Positions 1-8,530 of a DNA stretch of 64,000 nt are shown in pieces. Position numbers and translations under genes: made by a program. The notes under the pieces were generated by a model. That model did no database searches. It saw nothing but the letters and a program-made list of their open reading frames with translations, and was not told the origin of the DNA. This DNA comes from Betaproteobacteria bacterium (GTDB taxonomy: Bacteria; Pseudomonadota; Gammaproteobacteria; Burkholderiales; SG8-39), in the NCBI GenBank assembly GCA_005881575.1, contig VBCA01000003.1, forward strand, positions 62,001 through 126,000, written 5' to 3'. Position 1 is the stretch's first letter. Each line of letters opens with the position of its first letter.

Positions 1-1237
1 AGAAGGCCAGCACGAAGATGAGGATGTTGGTGACGATCAGAAAGCCCAGCTGGCCTCCGGGAAGGTTGGTGAGCAGGCTTTCCACCCAGAGGTGTCCGTC
101 CACGCCGTAGAAGGTGAGGCTGAACACTCGCGCGCCGACCAGGATGAACACGACGAACGCGGTCAGTTTCGCAGTCGTGTCCATCGCCTGCTTCAACAGC
201 TTGATCGTAAGGCGGCGGCGCGCGAGCGCCATGGCGAGCGCGCCCGACGCGCCCATCGCACCGCCCTCGGTCGGCGTCGCCACGCCGAGGAAAATCGTTC
301 CGAGCACGAGGAAGATGAGCGCGAGCGGCGGGATCAGCACGAAAGTGACGCGCTCTGCTATGCGGGACAGCAGGCCGAGCTTCGCGAAATGATTGATCAC
401 CGACGCCGCGAACGCCACGCCGACCCCGACGGCGGTGGACACGACCAGCATCTCGTCGGTGGGCCCGTCCGGCCCGTACTTGTATTTCGCAAAACCGATC
501 GCGGCGGCCGTGGCGACGAGGACCAGCACGACCAGCGAGCGCGTGCCGCTCGTACCGTCGGGCTCGCGCAGCGTGCGCGCCTCCTGCGGCAGCGCCGGCG
601 CCCACGCCGGCTTGACCAGCGTGATCCCGAGGGCGTACAGGGCATACAGTCCCGCGAGCGTCAGCCCTGGAATGAAGGCGCCCTCGTACATGTCGCCCAC
701 CGAGCGGCCGAGCTGGTCGGCCATGATGATGAGCACGAGCGAGGGTGGGATGATCTGCGCGAGCGTGCCCGAGGCGGCGATCACGCCGGTGGCGAAGCGC
801 CGGTCGTAGCCGTAGCGCAGCATGATCGGCAGCGAAATCAATCCCATGGAAATCACCGAGGCCGCCACCACGCCGGTCGTCGCGGCAAGCAGCGCGCCGA
901 CGAAGATCACGGCGAACGCGAGGCCGCCGCGCAGCGGTCCGAACACCTGGCCGATGGTGTCGAGCAGGTCCTCGGCCATGCCGCTGCGCTCGAGGATGAG
1001 CCCCATGAAGGTGAAGAACGGCACCGCGAGCAGCGTGTCGTTCGACATGACCGCCCAGATGCGCTGCGGCAGCGCCTGGAAGAGCGTCGGATGCAGCAAT
1101 CCCAGCTCGATTCCCCCCAGCCCGAAAAAGATGCCGATGGCGGCGAGGGAGAAAGCGACCGGGTAGCCGATCAGCAAAAAGATGACGAGCGCCACGAACA
1201 TCAGGGGCGCCATGTTGTGGGTCAGGAATGCGATCAT
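1..1237 (-). CDS. dctM: TRAP transporter large permease, DctM family (partial, C-terminus beyond window)
   Basis: Large membrane subunit of a tripartite ATP-independent periplasmic transporter, which would carry an organic acid or similar solute across the inner membrane using an ion gradient. About 412 residues are visible, and the gene runs off the left edge. The translation is a chain of hydrophobic helices with the family-typical glycine/proline-rich stretches, for example FFTFMGLILERSGMAEDLL and IIPPSLVLIIMADQLG. The ATG at 1237 overlaps the dctQ stop by four bases (ATGA), which fixes the start. An extra segment of roughly 70 residues with added helices lies in the middle compared with short DctM proteins. 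The gene is absent from the ORF track because it has no stop inside the window. The substrate is unknown, and no DctP-type binding protein is visible beside it. Confidence 0.9.
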   Translation of the reverse strand, partial: MIAFLTHNMAPLMFVALVIFLLIGYPVAFSLAAIGIFFGLGGIELGLLHPTLFQALPQRIWAVMSNDTLLAVPFFTFMGLILERSGMAEDLLDTIGQVFGPLRGGLAFAVIFVGALLAATTGVVAASVISMGLISLPIMLRYGYDRRFATGVIAASGTLAQIIPPSLVLIIMADQLGRSVGDMYEGAFIPGLTLAGLYALYALGITLVKPAWAPALPQEARTLREPDGTSGTRSLVVLVLVATAAAIGFAKYKYGPDGPTDEMLVVSTAVGVGVAFAASVINHFAKLGLLSRIAERVTFVLIPPLALIFLVLGTIFLGVATPTEGGAMGASGALAMALARRRLTIKLLKQAMDTTAKLTAFVVFILVGARVFSLTFYGVDGHLWVESLLTNLPGGQLGFLIVTNILIFVLAF

Positions 1238-1824
1238 GCCGAAGCTTCCCGCTGCTTGCGGAGTTCTTCGGCAAGCTGCTCTTCCAGGCTCGGCCCTTCG
1301 TCCTTTTCGGTCGGATCGGGAATCAAGCCGCGCAGATACGCGATTCGCTTGATGAGCTCGGAGAAGCCCTGCAGGACGAGCAGAAAGAAGCCGACCGGGA
1401 CCATGAGCCGTGCCGGCCAGACGGTCAAGCCCCCCGCATTGGTCGAGATTTCATGGCTCCTGTAGGCGTCGATGAAAACGGGCCAGGACAGCCACATGAT
1501 TGTTATCGCCATCGGCAACAGAAACAGCAGCGTGCCGAACACATCGATCCACGCCAGAGCTCGCTTCGACAGGCGCCCGGTGATGACGTCGATGCGCACG
1601 TGCTGGTTGTGCAGGAGCGTATAGCCCGCGCAAAACAGGAACACCGCGGAGAACAAGTACCACTGGATCTCAAGCCAAGCGTTCGAGCTGCGATTGAACG
1701 CGTAGCGGACTACAGCGTTTCCGGCGCTCACCAGCACAGCGACCAGGATCAACCAGTAGATCGTCCGCCCAACGCGCTCGTTCAGCGCATCGATGAGGCG
1801 CGAAACCGACAGCAGGAAGTTCAT
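1234..1824 (-). CDS. dctQ: TRAP transporter small permease, DctQ family
   Basis: Small membrane subunit of the same TRAP transporter, 196 residues. Four hydrophobic helices are visible at about residues 22-45, 55-72, 93-115 and 133-155. The motif NAWLEIQWYLFSAVFLFCAGYT is typical of DctQ proteins that work with this class of DctM. The tail is charged and probably cytoplasmic. A purine-rich Shine-Dalgarno sequence (GGGGAGGGAAA) directly precedes the ATG. The gene is first in the visible operon and overlaps dctM by four bases. It is divergent from the iorA-like gene, with about 210 bases between them that must hold both promoters. Confidence 0.9.
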   Translation of the reverse strand: MNFLLSVSRLIDALNERVGRTIYWLILVAVLVSAGNAVVRYAFNRSSNAWLEIQWYLFSAVFLFCAGYTLLHNQHVRIDVITGRLSKRALAWIDVFGTLLFLLPMAITIMWLSWPVFIDAYRSHEISTNAGGLTVWPARLMVPVGFFLLVLQGFSELIKRIAYLRGLIPDPTEKDEGPSLEEQLAEELRKQREASA

Positions 1825-2035
1825 TTTCCCTCCCCAGTGGCGTGCGATTGTCCCCTATTGCCCCTCGGTTTGGCAAAGAAGGAGCGGCGGCGTGGACGCC
1901 TCACGGGGTACGGGCAAGATAACGCATTCCCGGGTCTTGCGACCGCGGCGCCACCGTATGGACTTCCTCCGGGCGCCGGAATAAGATCAAAACCGACCGG
2001 CAAGCTCATTCAGTCGTCCTCCTAGGAGATTTTTC

Positions 2036-2500
2036 ATGGTTTCCCTCGTTGTCAACGGCAAGATCCGCGAGATCGACGCCGCGCCCGATACGCCCCTCTT
2101 GTGGGTGCTGCGCGACTCGCTGCGCCTGACCGGCACGAAGTTCGGTTGCGGTATCGCTCAGTGCGGCGCCTGCACCGTGCATCTCGACGGTGAGCCCGTG
2201 CGCTCCTGCGCTACGCCGGTGTCCGCGGCGGCCGGCAAGAAGGTGACCACCATCGAGGGGATCGGCGCCACGCGGGCCGGCAAAGCAGTGCAGGCGGCGT
2301 GGATCCGGCACGACGTGCCGCAGTGCGGCTACTGCCAGTCCGGCCAGATCATGAGCGCGAGCGCGCTTCTCGCGAAGAAGCGCGCGCCGAGCGACGCCGA
2401 TATCGACGCAGCGATGAGCGGCAACGTCTGCCGCTGCGGGACCTACAACCAGATTCGCGCCGCGATCAAGGACGCGGCCGCGAGCGCGAAAGGAGCGTGA
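2036..2500 (+). CDS. Molybdenum hydroxylase 2Fe-2S subunit, IorA-like
   Basis: Electron-transfer subunit of a xanthine-oxidase-family molybdoenzyme, 154 residues. Cysteines 38, 43, 46 and 58 form the plant-ferredoxin-type cluster site ([13 protein letters not shown]), and cysteines 97, 100, 132 and 134 form the second 2Fe-2S site (CGYCQSGQ and CRCG). The length and the [10 protein letters not shown] ending fit the isoquinoline 1-oxidoreductase alpha subunit better than CoxS. An AGGAGA ribosome site lies upstream. The stop is followed two bases later by the ATG of the large subunit. There is no FAD subunit next to it, as is usual for IorAB-type enzymes that pass electrons to a cytochrome or membrane acceptor. 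The substrate is unknown. Confidence 0.92.
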   Translation: MVSLVVNGKIREIDAAPDTPLLWVLRDSLRLTGTKFGCGIAQCGACTVHLDGEPVRSCATPVSAAAGKKVTTIEGIGATRAGKAVQAAWIRHDVPQCGYCQSGQIMSASALLAKKRAPSDADIDAAMSGNVCRCGTYNQIRAAIKDAAASAKGA

Positions 2501-2502
2501 TC

Positions 2503-4635
2503 ATGCGCGCCAAACCCATGAATGCGTCGCGCCGCGAATTCCTCAAGGCCTCCGCGATGGCCGGCGGGGGCCTGATCGTCGGCTTCACCTTGCCGGGCGC
2601 AACCCGGCTCGCTCAGGGCGCCGCGAAGGAAGCGCGGATGAGCGCCTATCTGCGCATCGCGCCGAACAACGAAATCACCGTCGTGTGCGGCCTCTCGGAG
2701 ATGGGCCAGGGCGTGCACACCGCGATCCCCATGCTGGTCGCCGAGGAACTGGATGCCGACTGGTCGCGGGTGCGGGTCGAGCAGGCCGGGGTCGATCAGG
2801 CGTTCGCCAATCCGATCTTCGGCATGCAGGCGACCGGCGGATCGACCTCGGTGCGCGGGCACTGGGAACCGATGCGCAAGGCGGGTGCGACGGCGCGGGC
2901 GATGCTGATCGCCGCGGCGGCGGAGATCTGGAAAGCCGACCCCGCCGAATGCCGCACCGAGCGAGGCATGGTGATCCATGCGAGCGGCAAGAAGCTCTCT
3001 TACGGCCAGCTCGCGGATAAAGCGGCGAAGCTTGCGCCGCCGAAGGATGTCAAGCTCAAGGACCCGACGCAATTCAATCTGCTCGGGAAGAGCGGGACCC
3101 AGCGCCTGGATACGGTCGCCAAGTCGACCGGCAAAGCCAAGTTCGGCCTGGACGTCTACCTCCCCGGCATGCTCACCGCGGTGATCGCCTATCCGCCCGT
3201 CCCGGGCGGCAAGGCCGCGTCGGTCAACGACGCGAAGGCGAAAGCCGTTCCCGGCGTGCGCCGGGTGGTGCAGATTCCGAGCGGCGTGGCGGTGCTCGCC
3301 GACGGCTACTGGGCGGCGAAGCTCGGCCGCGATGCGCTCGAGATCCAGTGGGACCACGGCGCGAACGCCTCGCTCTCCTCGGAGGGCATTTCGAAAATGC
3401 TTTCCGCCGGCGCCGCGGCGGGCGGGGCGGTGGGCCGCAACGAAGGCGACGCCAAGGCCGAGACGCCCGCGAAGAAAATCGAGGCCGAATACGAAGCTCC
3501 TTATCTCTCGCATTCGTGCATGGAGCCGCTCAACTGCACCGCCTGGGTGCGCAAGGACGGCGTCGAAATCTGGGCCGGTACGCAATCCCAGGGTCCGGCG
3601 CAGGGCATCCTCGCCCAGGTCGCGGGCGTCGCGCCCGGCAAGGTGAAGGTCAACACGATGTACCTCGGCGGCGGATTCGGGCGCCGCTTCGCGCCCGATC
3701 CGGTCATCGGCGCGACGGTGCTCTCCAAGATCACTGGCAAGCCCGTGAAGCTCGTCTACAGCCGCGAAGACGATACGCGCGGCTACTTCTATCGCCCCGC
3801 CTCGGTGACGCGCATGACGGGCGGCGTGGACGCGGACGGACGCGCGACGCTCTTCACCGCGAGCGTAGCCTGCCCGTCGATCATGGAGGGCTCGCACTTT
3901 ATGAAGCTGCCCCCGGACGGGGTGGACGAATTCGGCGTCGAGGGCATTCGCGACTGTCCTTACGACATTCCCAATCTGCGCGTCGAGTACTCGCGCCAGG
4001 AGCCGGGCGGCATCCAGGTGTGGTTCTGGCGCTCGGTCGGGCACTCGCAGAACAGTTTCTTTCTCGAAAGCTTCATCGACGAGCTTGCGTACGCGGCGGG
4101 CAAGGATCCGTTCGAGTTCCGGCGTTCGCTCCTCGGCAAGCAGCCGCGCTGCAAGGGCGCGCTCGAGCTCGCCGCCGAAAAAGCGGGCTGGAGCAAGCCG
4201 CTGCCCGCCGGGGTTCACCGCGGCATCGCCGTGGTATTTTCCTTCGGCAGCTGGTGCGCGCAGGTCGCGGAAGTCTCGGTCGCTGCGGACGGCGCGCCGA
4301 AGGTGCACCGCGTCGTGGCCGCGGTGGACTGCGGCATGACGGTGAACCCGGACATCGTCAGGCGCCAGATCGAGAGCGCGATCGTATACGGGCTCACCGC
4401 GGCGCTGTACGGCAAGATCACGTTCAAGGACGGCCGCGTGGAGCAGTCGAACTTCCACGACTACCGGATGCTGCGCATGAACGAAATGCCGAAGGTCGAG
4501 GTGCATATCGTGCCGAGCACGGAGGCCCCCGGCGGAATCGGCGAGCCGGGCACGCCGCCGATCGCGCCCGCTGTGGCGAACGCGATGTTTGCGGCCACCG
4601 GAAAGCGCATCCGCAAGCTGCCGCTGCTAGGTTGA
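2503..4635 (+). CDS. Molybdopterin-binding molybdenum hydroxylase large subunit, IorB-like, Tat-exported
   Basis: Catalytic subunit binding molybdopterin cytosine dinucleotide, 710 residues from the ATG at 2503; an ATG at 2518 is a close alternative. The N-terminus [15 protein letters not shown] is a twin-arginine signal, so the folded enzyme is probably exported with its IorA partner. Family motifs include [26 protein letters not shown] and the near-terminal [17 protein letters not shown], which holds the conserved active-site glutamate. The upstream ORF extension to 2299 overlaps iorA and is rejected. The stop codon overlaps the TTG of the SoxY-like gene (TTGA), so the two are probably translationally coupled. 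The substrate could be an N-heterocycle, aldehyde or other compound; the sequence does not say which. Confidence 0.92.
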   Translation: MRAKPMNASRREFLKASAMAGGGLIVGFTLPGATRLAQGAAKEARMSAYLRIAPNNEITVVCGLSEMGQGVHTAIPMLVAEELDADWSRVRVEQAGVDQAFANPIFGMQATGGSTSVRGHWEPMRKAGATARAMLIAAAAEIWKADPAECRTERGMVIHASGKKLSYGQLADKAAKLAPPKDVKLKDPTQFNLLGKSGTQRLDTVAKSTGKAKFGLDVYLPGMLTAVIAYPPVPGGKAASVNDAKAKAVPGVRRVVQIPSGVAVLADGYWAAKLGRDALEIQWDHGANASLSSEGISKMLSAGAAAGGAVGRNEGDAKAETPAKKIEAEYEAPYLSHSCMEPLNCTAWVRKDGVEIWAGTQSQGPAQGILAQVAGVAPGKVKVNTMYLGGGFGRRFAPDPVIGATVLSKITGKPVKLVYSREDDTRGYFYRPASVTRMTGGVDADGRATLFTASVACPSIMEGSHFMKLPPDGVDEFGVEGIRDCPYDIPNLRVEYSRQEPGGIQVWFWRSVGHSQNSFFLESFIDELAYAAGKDPFEFRRSLLGKQPRCKGALELAAEKAGWSKPLPAGVHRGIAVVFSFGSWCAQVAEVSVAADGAPKVHRVVAAVDCGMTVNPDIVRRQIESAIVYGLTAALYGKITFKDGRVEQSNFHDYRMLRMNEMPKVEVHIVPSTEAPGGIGEPGTPPIAPAVANAMFAATGKRIRKLPLLG

Positions 4636-5111
4636 ACGCACGCCGGCGCCTTCTCGCCGCGCTCCTCGCCCTGCTTGCGTTGCCCCGGCGAGTGCTCGCG
4701 CAGCCGAGCGTCAATCCCGCGCCGGGAATCGATGCGCGCACGCTCAGCACGCCTCAGGGGACGCTGCAAGCTATTCTCAAGGGAACCGAAATGCGCAGGG
4801 GCCGCGTGCGTCTCGAACTGCCTGCGATCGGCGAGAACGGACATTCGGTACCGATGACCGTGCGAGTCGACAGCCCCATGAGCGAGGCCGACTACGTTCG
4901 CCGCATCGATCTCGTTTCGGAGAAAAACCCGGTTGCGCTCATGGCGACCTTCTTCCTCGGTCCGCACATGAGTCGAGCCGAGGTCGAGTCGCGCGTCCGT
5001 CTGAACGGCACCCAGCGGGTGACGGCTCTCGCGCAGCTCTCCGACGGCAGCTTCTGGTTCGATGCCGCGGAAATCGTCGTCAACGAATCCGCCTGCCTGG
5101 ACGGAGGCTGA
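4632..5111 (+). CDS. soxY: SoxY-like sulfur carrier protein with altered C-terminus
   Basis: Periplasmic sulfur-carrier-type protein, 159 residues from a TTG that overlaps the IorB stop. The start comes from the signal peptide ([21 protein letters not shown]) and the TTGA overlap. Residues 75-150 read as a SoxY Ig-like domain, with [34 protein letters not shown] and [22 protein letters not shown]. Classical SoxY ends in GGCGG, where the cysteine carries the sulfur chain. This protein ends in ESACLDGG, so a single cysteine (C155) is kept but the swinging-arm context is changed. SoxZ follows five bases later. No soxA, soxX, soxB or soxCD is present, so thiosulfate oxidation by the full Sox pathway is not supported here. 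Confidence 0.85.
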   Translation: MNARRRLLAALLALLALPRRVLAQPSVNPAPGIDARTLSTPQGTLQAILKGTEMRRGRVRLELPAIGENGHSVPMTVRVDSPMSEADYVRRIDLVSEKNPVALMATFFLGPHMSRAEVESRVRLNGTQRVTALAQLSDGSFWFDAAEIVVNESACLDGG

Positions 5112-5116
5112 ACGCG

Positions 5117-5437
5117 ATGACGGCGCGAATCGAGGTTCAGCACGAAGTCCGGCGCGGCGACCCGATCGAGGTGCGCATCGTCATCCAGCATCCGATGGAA
5201 ACCGGGTTTCGCTACGATTCGCTGGGCCGCCAGACGCCGCGCAACGTCATTCACCGCTTCGAGTGCCGCTACGGCGGAGTCGAAGTGTTCCGGGCTTCGA
5301 TGGGCGCCGGAATAGCGGCCAACCCTTACCTGAAATTCTTCGTGCGCGCCGAGCGGTCGGGCGACATCGAATGCCGCTGGGTCGATCAGGAAAACGCCTC
5401 GGGATACGCGAGTGCGCGGGTGACGGTGAACGGATGA
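5117..5437 (+). CDS. soxZ: SoxZ-like sulfur carrier partner protein
   Basis: Partner of the SoxY-like protein, 106 residues. The family features [26 protein letters not shown] and the core [32 protein letters not shown] are easy to recognise. It lacks a signal peptide, as expected, because SoxZ is exported bound to SoxY. The start ATG lies five bases after the soxY stop. It is the last gene of the iorAB-soxYZ unit and converges on the coxG-like gene seven bases further on. The pair probably forms a SoxYZ heterodimer. What it carries in the absence of other Sox proteins is unclear. Confidence 0.9.
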   Translation: MTARIEVQHEVRRGDPIEVRIVIQHPMETGFRYDSLGRQTPRNVIHRFECRYGGVEVFRASMGAGIAANPYLKFFVRAERSGDIECRWVDQENASGYASARVTVNG

Positions 5438-5444
5438 CCGGGAA

Positions 5445-6011
5445 TCAGTGCGCGGGCTGGAGCGCGAGGTAGACGAGAAACGCGAGGAGCAGTGCGCCGG
5501 CTACCCACCAGGCCGGGTGGATGCGTCGCTTCCCGGTCGCAGGCGCTGCCGTTCCCGCGGCCTTGGCCGCGGGCCCAGCGAGCTTCTCGTTGAACGCAGT
5601 GAAGAAATCGTCGGCCATTTTTCTCGCGACCCCGTCGATCAGTCGCGAGCCGACTTGGGCGAGCTTGCCGCCGACGCTCGCCTTGGCCGAGTAGCTGAGA
5701 CGCGTGCCCGCGCCCTCGGTCTTGAGCGACACCTGCGCGCTGCCCTTGCCGAATCCCGCCGCGCCGCCCGATCCCTCGAAGGACAGCGAATAGGAATTCG
5801 GCGGCTTGAGATCGGAGAGCAGGAGCTTCCCGTTGAACTTGGCCTTCACGGGTCCCACCGACGCCACCATGACGACGCGGTACTCGGTATCGGACACTCT
5901 CTCGATCGCTTCGCAGCCCGCGATGCACGCCTTCAGGACCTCGGGATCGTTCAGCCCGCGCCAGACTTCGGCCTGCGGCACGGGGATCAGTTGCTCGCCG
6001 GTGATTTCCAT
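5445..6011 (-). CDS. coxG: CoxG-like SRPBCC-fold protein with C-terminal membrane anchor
   Basis: CoxG-family protein of 188 residues. In the CO dehydrogenase system CoxG helps attach the enzyme to the membrane. Residues 1-145 match the family (MEITGEQLIPVPQAEVWRGL, then LKACIAGCEAIERV, and AKFNGKLLLSDLKPP). A linker rich in alanine and proline follows, then a single helix (WWVAGALLLAFLVYLAL) at the C-terminus as an anchor. It converges with soxZ and is divergent from the Bug gene. It may serve either the neighbouring IorAB enzyme or the CoxSLM enzyme about 50 kb away; the sequence does not decide. Confidence 0.88.
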   Translation of the reverse strand: MEITGEQLIPVPQAEVWRGLNDPEVLKACIAGCEAIERVSDTEYRVVMVASVGPVKAKFNGKLLLSDLKPPNSYSLSFEGSGGAAGFGKGSAQVSLKTEGAGTRLSYSAKASVGGKLAQVGSRLIDGVARKMADDFFTAFNEKLAGPAAKAAGTAAPATGKRRIHPAWWVAGALLLAFLVYLALQPAH

Positions 6012-6089
6012 GGGATTCCCGTTCCTATATGTGGCACAGTGACCCTCTAGGCGGACTTGAGGGCTATTCTAGCGCGATGCTCGGGTAAA

Positions 6090-7091
6090 ATGACGCCGAT
6101 GGATGGATCCCGTTCGCAACCCGCACGGCACTTCGCTGCGAGCGCGGTGCTCCTCGCCCTGCTGCTCGGGGGCCCGGATGCCTTCGCGCAAGCTTGGCCC
6201 GCCAAGGCCGTGCGCATCGTCGTTCCTTTCGCGCCGGGCGGAACCGCCGACACTCTGGGTCGCCTGGTTGCGCAAAAGCTGGGCGAGACCTTGAAGGAGA
6301 ACTTCATCGTCGAGAACCGCGCCGGCGCGGGCGGTGTCATCGGCTCGGAGCTCGTCGCGAAGGCCGCGCCCGACGGGTACACACTGGTCGTCTCGGGTGT
6401 CGCCACGCATTGCATCGCCCCCGCGCTCTCGAAGACCTTCCCGTTCGATCCGCTGAGAGATTTCACCCACATCGCGCTCTTCGGGGGGCCGCCGGGCGTG
6501 CTGGTCGTGAACCCGTCGCTGCCGGCGCAGGACCTCAAGCAATTCATCGCCTATGCGAAAAGGGAGCCCGGCAAGCTCGCTTACGGTTCACCGGGCAACG
6601 GCACGCAGGGACATCTGATCGCCGAGCAGCTGAAGCAGGTCGCCGGAATCGAGATGACCCACGTCCCGTACAAGGGTGCGAGCCTCGCGGTCGCCGATCT
6701 GATCGCGGGCCATGTGCCCGTGACTTCCACGACGCTCACCACCGCGGCGACGCAGATCAAGGCGGGCCGCGCGCGCGCGCTCGCAGTGAGCGCGGCGAAG
6801 CGCGTTCCCGAATTTCCGGACGTGCCGACCTTCGGGGAGATGGGCTATCCGGAGCTGACCGCTTCGATCTGGTTTTCACTCTCGGGCCCGGCGGGCATCG
6901 CGCCCGAGATCGTGAGCCGGCTCAACGCCGAGGTGCGGCGCGCGCTGTGGGCGCCCGAGGTGCGCGAGCGGCTGCGCCCCGAAGGCATCGAGCCCGGTGA
7001 CCTGGACCCGGGGCAGTTCGCGGCCTTCGTGGCGGCCGAACTGAAGCGCTGGGGCCCGATCGTTCGCGCCTCTGGCGCCACTGCCGACTGA
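6090..7091 (+). CDS. Bug-family tripartite tricarboxylate transporter substrate-binding protein
   Basis: Periplasmic binding protein of the TctC/Bug family, 333 residues from the ATG at 6090; an ATG at 6099 and an upstream TTG at 6057 are alternatives. A signal peptide ends near AFAQAWP. Family motifs follow: VRIVVPFAPGGTADTLGRLVAQKL, FIVENRAGAGGVIGSELVAKA, YGSPGNGTQGHLIAEQL and MTHVPYKGASLAVADLIAGH. Such proteins bind organic acids and are expanded in Burkholderiales. No TctA or TctB permease is nearby, so it is an orphan binding protein. It precedes a Rieske oxygenase by about 30 bases and may be co-transcribed with it, which hints at an aromatic acid ligand. Confidence 0.9.
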   Translation: MTPMDGSRSQPARHFAASAVLLALLLGGPDAFAQAWPAKAVRIVVPFAPGGTADTLGRLVAQKLGETLKENFIVENRAGAGGVIGSELVAKAAPDGYTLVVSGVATHCIAPALSKTFPFDPLRDFTHIALFGGPPGVLVVNPSLPAQDLKQFIAYAKREPGKLAYGSPGNGTQGHLIAEQLKQVAGIEMTHVPYKGASLAVADLIAGHVPVTSTTLTTAATQIKAGRARALAVSAAKRVPEFPDVPTFGEMGYPELTASIWFSLSGPAGIAPEIVSRLNAEVRRALWAPEVRERLRPEGIEPGDLDPGQFAAFVAAELKRWGPIVRASGATAD

Positions 7092-7120
7092 TTTCACGCA
7101 TTCGACTTGAGGACTAGACC

Positions 7121-8404
7121 ATGCTGACCCAGGAACAAAACGACCAGCTGACGCGCACCGGTCGCGGCACTCTGATGGGGGACCTATTCCGGCGCTACTG
7201 GATCCCCGCGCTGCACTCCTGGGAGATCGCGGAGCCGGACTGCGCGCCCGTGCGCGTGCAGATCATGGGCGAGAAACTCGTAGCTTTCCGCGATAGTGAG
7301 GGGCGCATCGGCGTGATCGACGAATTCTGCGCGCACCGCAGCGTGTCGCTGTGGTTCGGCCGGAACGAGGAGTGCGGCCTGCGCTGCCCCTACCACGGCT
7401 GGAAATACGACGTGAACGGTCAGTGCGTGGACCTGCCCTCGGAGCCCGAGGAATCGGGAATGCGCCAGGGGATCAAGCTGAAGTCCTACCCAACGATCGA
7501 GCGGGGCGACGTGGTGTGGATCTACATGGGGCCGCCGGAGCTCAAGCCCGCGCCGCCCGAGCTCGAATGGGTGAGGGTGTCTGCCGATCGGCGCTTCGTT
7601 TCCAAGCGCCTGCAGGAGTCCAATTACCTCCAGGCGATCGAAGGGGGGATCGATTCGAGCCACGTGTCCTTCCTGCATTCGGGCGAGCTCGAGACCGATC
7701 CGCTTTTCAAGGGCAGCAAGGGCAACCAGTACAACCTGGAGGACCGCATGCCGGTCTTCGAAGTCGTGGATTTCGAGGGCGGCCTTCTCATCGGCGCGCG
7801 GCGCAAGGCGGAGCACGGCAAATACTATTGGCGCATCACGCCCTGGATCATGCCCTGGCACACGATCATTCCCCCGCGGGCGGGGCATCCTCTCGGAGCG
7901 CACGCCTGGGTGCCGATCGACGACGAGCACTGCTGGGCCTGGAGCATCAACTATCACCCCGGCCGGGCGTTGAGCGCATCGGAATTGAAAGCGATGAGAG
8001 AAGGCGCCGGGATCCATGTGAAATACGTTCCCGGCACCTTTGTTCCGCTCGCGAACAAGTCGAACGACTATCTGATCGACCGCATGACGCAGAAGCACGG
8101 CCGCTCCTACAGCGGCGTCGAGGGCATTGCGATGCAGGACGCGTCGCTGCAGGAATCCATGGGCCCGATCCAGGACCGCACCAAGGAGCATCTGTGCATG
8201 ACCGACAAGGGGATCGTCGGAACGCGAAGCCGCCTGTTTCGGGCGGCCAAAGCTGCGCGCGAAGGCAAGAGCGTGCCGGGACTCGACGCGGCGTCGCAGC
8301 GGGTGCGCTCCTGCGCGATCGAGCTGCCGGTCGGACAGCACTACAAGGAAGGCGCGAAGCACGGCCTCTTCCCGGCGCTCGACACCGATCCGGTGACGGT
8401 TTAG
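7121..8404 (+). CDS. Rieske 2Fe-2S aromatic ring-hydroxylating oxygenase, phthalate 4,5-dioxygenase-like
   Basis: Oxygenase component of a Rieske non-heme iron enzyme, 427 residues. The Rieske ligands are C70-x-H72 and C89-x-x-H92 (EFCAHRSVSLWFGRNEECGLRCPYHGW, split over two short motifs). The mononuclear iron site is formed by D178, H181 and H186 in EGGIDSSHVSFLHSGE. Length and architecture match phthalate 4,5-dioxygenase and related monooxygenase-type oxygenases without a beta subunit. No reductase gene is adjacent. The downstream neighbour resembles the phthalate-pathway decarboxylase, which strengthens a phthalate-like or other aromatic acid role. The exact substrate is inferred only from family and context. 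Confidence 0.9.
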   Translation: MLTQEQNDQLTRTGRGTLMGDLFRRYWIPALHSWEIAEPDCAPVRVQIMGEKLVAFRDSEGRIGVIDEFCAHRSVSLWFGRNEECGLRCPYHGWKYDVNGQCVDLPSEPEESGMRQGIKLKSYPTIERGDVVWIYMGPPELKPAPPELEWVRVSADRRFVSKRLQESNYLQAIEGGIDSSHVSFLHSGELETDPLFKGSKGNQYNLEDRMPVFEVVDFEGGLLIGARRKAEHGKYYWRITPWIMPWHTIIPPRAGHPLGAHAWVPIDDEHCWAWSINYHPGRALSASELKAMREGAGIHVKYVPGTFVPLANKSNDYLIDRMTQKHGRSYSGVEGIAMQDASLQESMGPIQDRTKEHLCMTDKGIVGTRSRLFRAAKAAREGKSVPGLDAASQRVRSCAIELPVGQHYKEGAKHGLFPALDTDPVTV

Positions 8405-8415
8405 AGAGAAAAATT

Positions 8416-8519
8416 CCCCTCCTCATCGAGGAGGGGTGCCCGCGCAGCGGGCGGGGTGGTGGACTCAAGCCATCGAACCACCCCGGCGCTCCGCGCCACC
8501 CCTCCTTTGCAAGGAGGGG
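8416..8519. repeat. Cloverleaf-like intergenic inverted repeat
   Basis: A 104-base element fills the gap between the Rieske gene and the Pht5-like gene. Three perfect hairpins are visible: CCCCTCCTC/GAGGAGGGG (8416-8436), GCCCGC/GCGGGC (8438-8452) and CCCCTCCTT/AAGGAGGGG (8499-8519). Another small one is GGCGC/GCGCC (8485-8497). GGGGTGGT (8453-8460) also pairs with ACCACCCC (8477-8484). The outer arms are complementary too, so one large branched fold is possible. There is no T-run, so it is not a classic terminator. It looks like a REP/BIME-type mobile or RNA-stabilising repeat, but no second copy was found in this window. Confidence 0.75.
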
Positions 8520-8530
8520 ACGTCTGACCC

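Noticed and set aside
92-1465. 457-residue plus-strand ORF over dctM/dctQ
   Set aside because: Composition is rich in R, E, D, H and A with no hydrophobic core, as in shadows of GC-rich genes; the opposite strand holds the clear DctM.
2443-4506. 687-residue minus-strand ORF
   Set aside because: Antisense shadow of the IorB-like gene; no domain or motif is visible.
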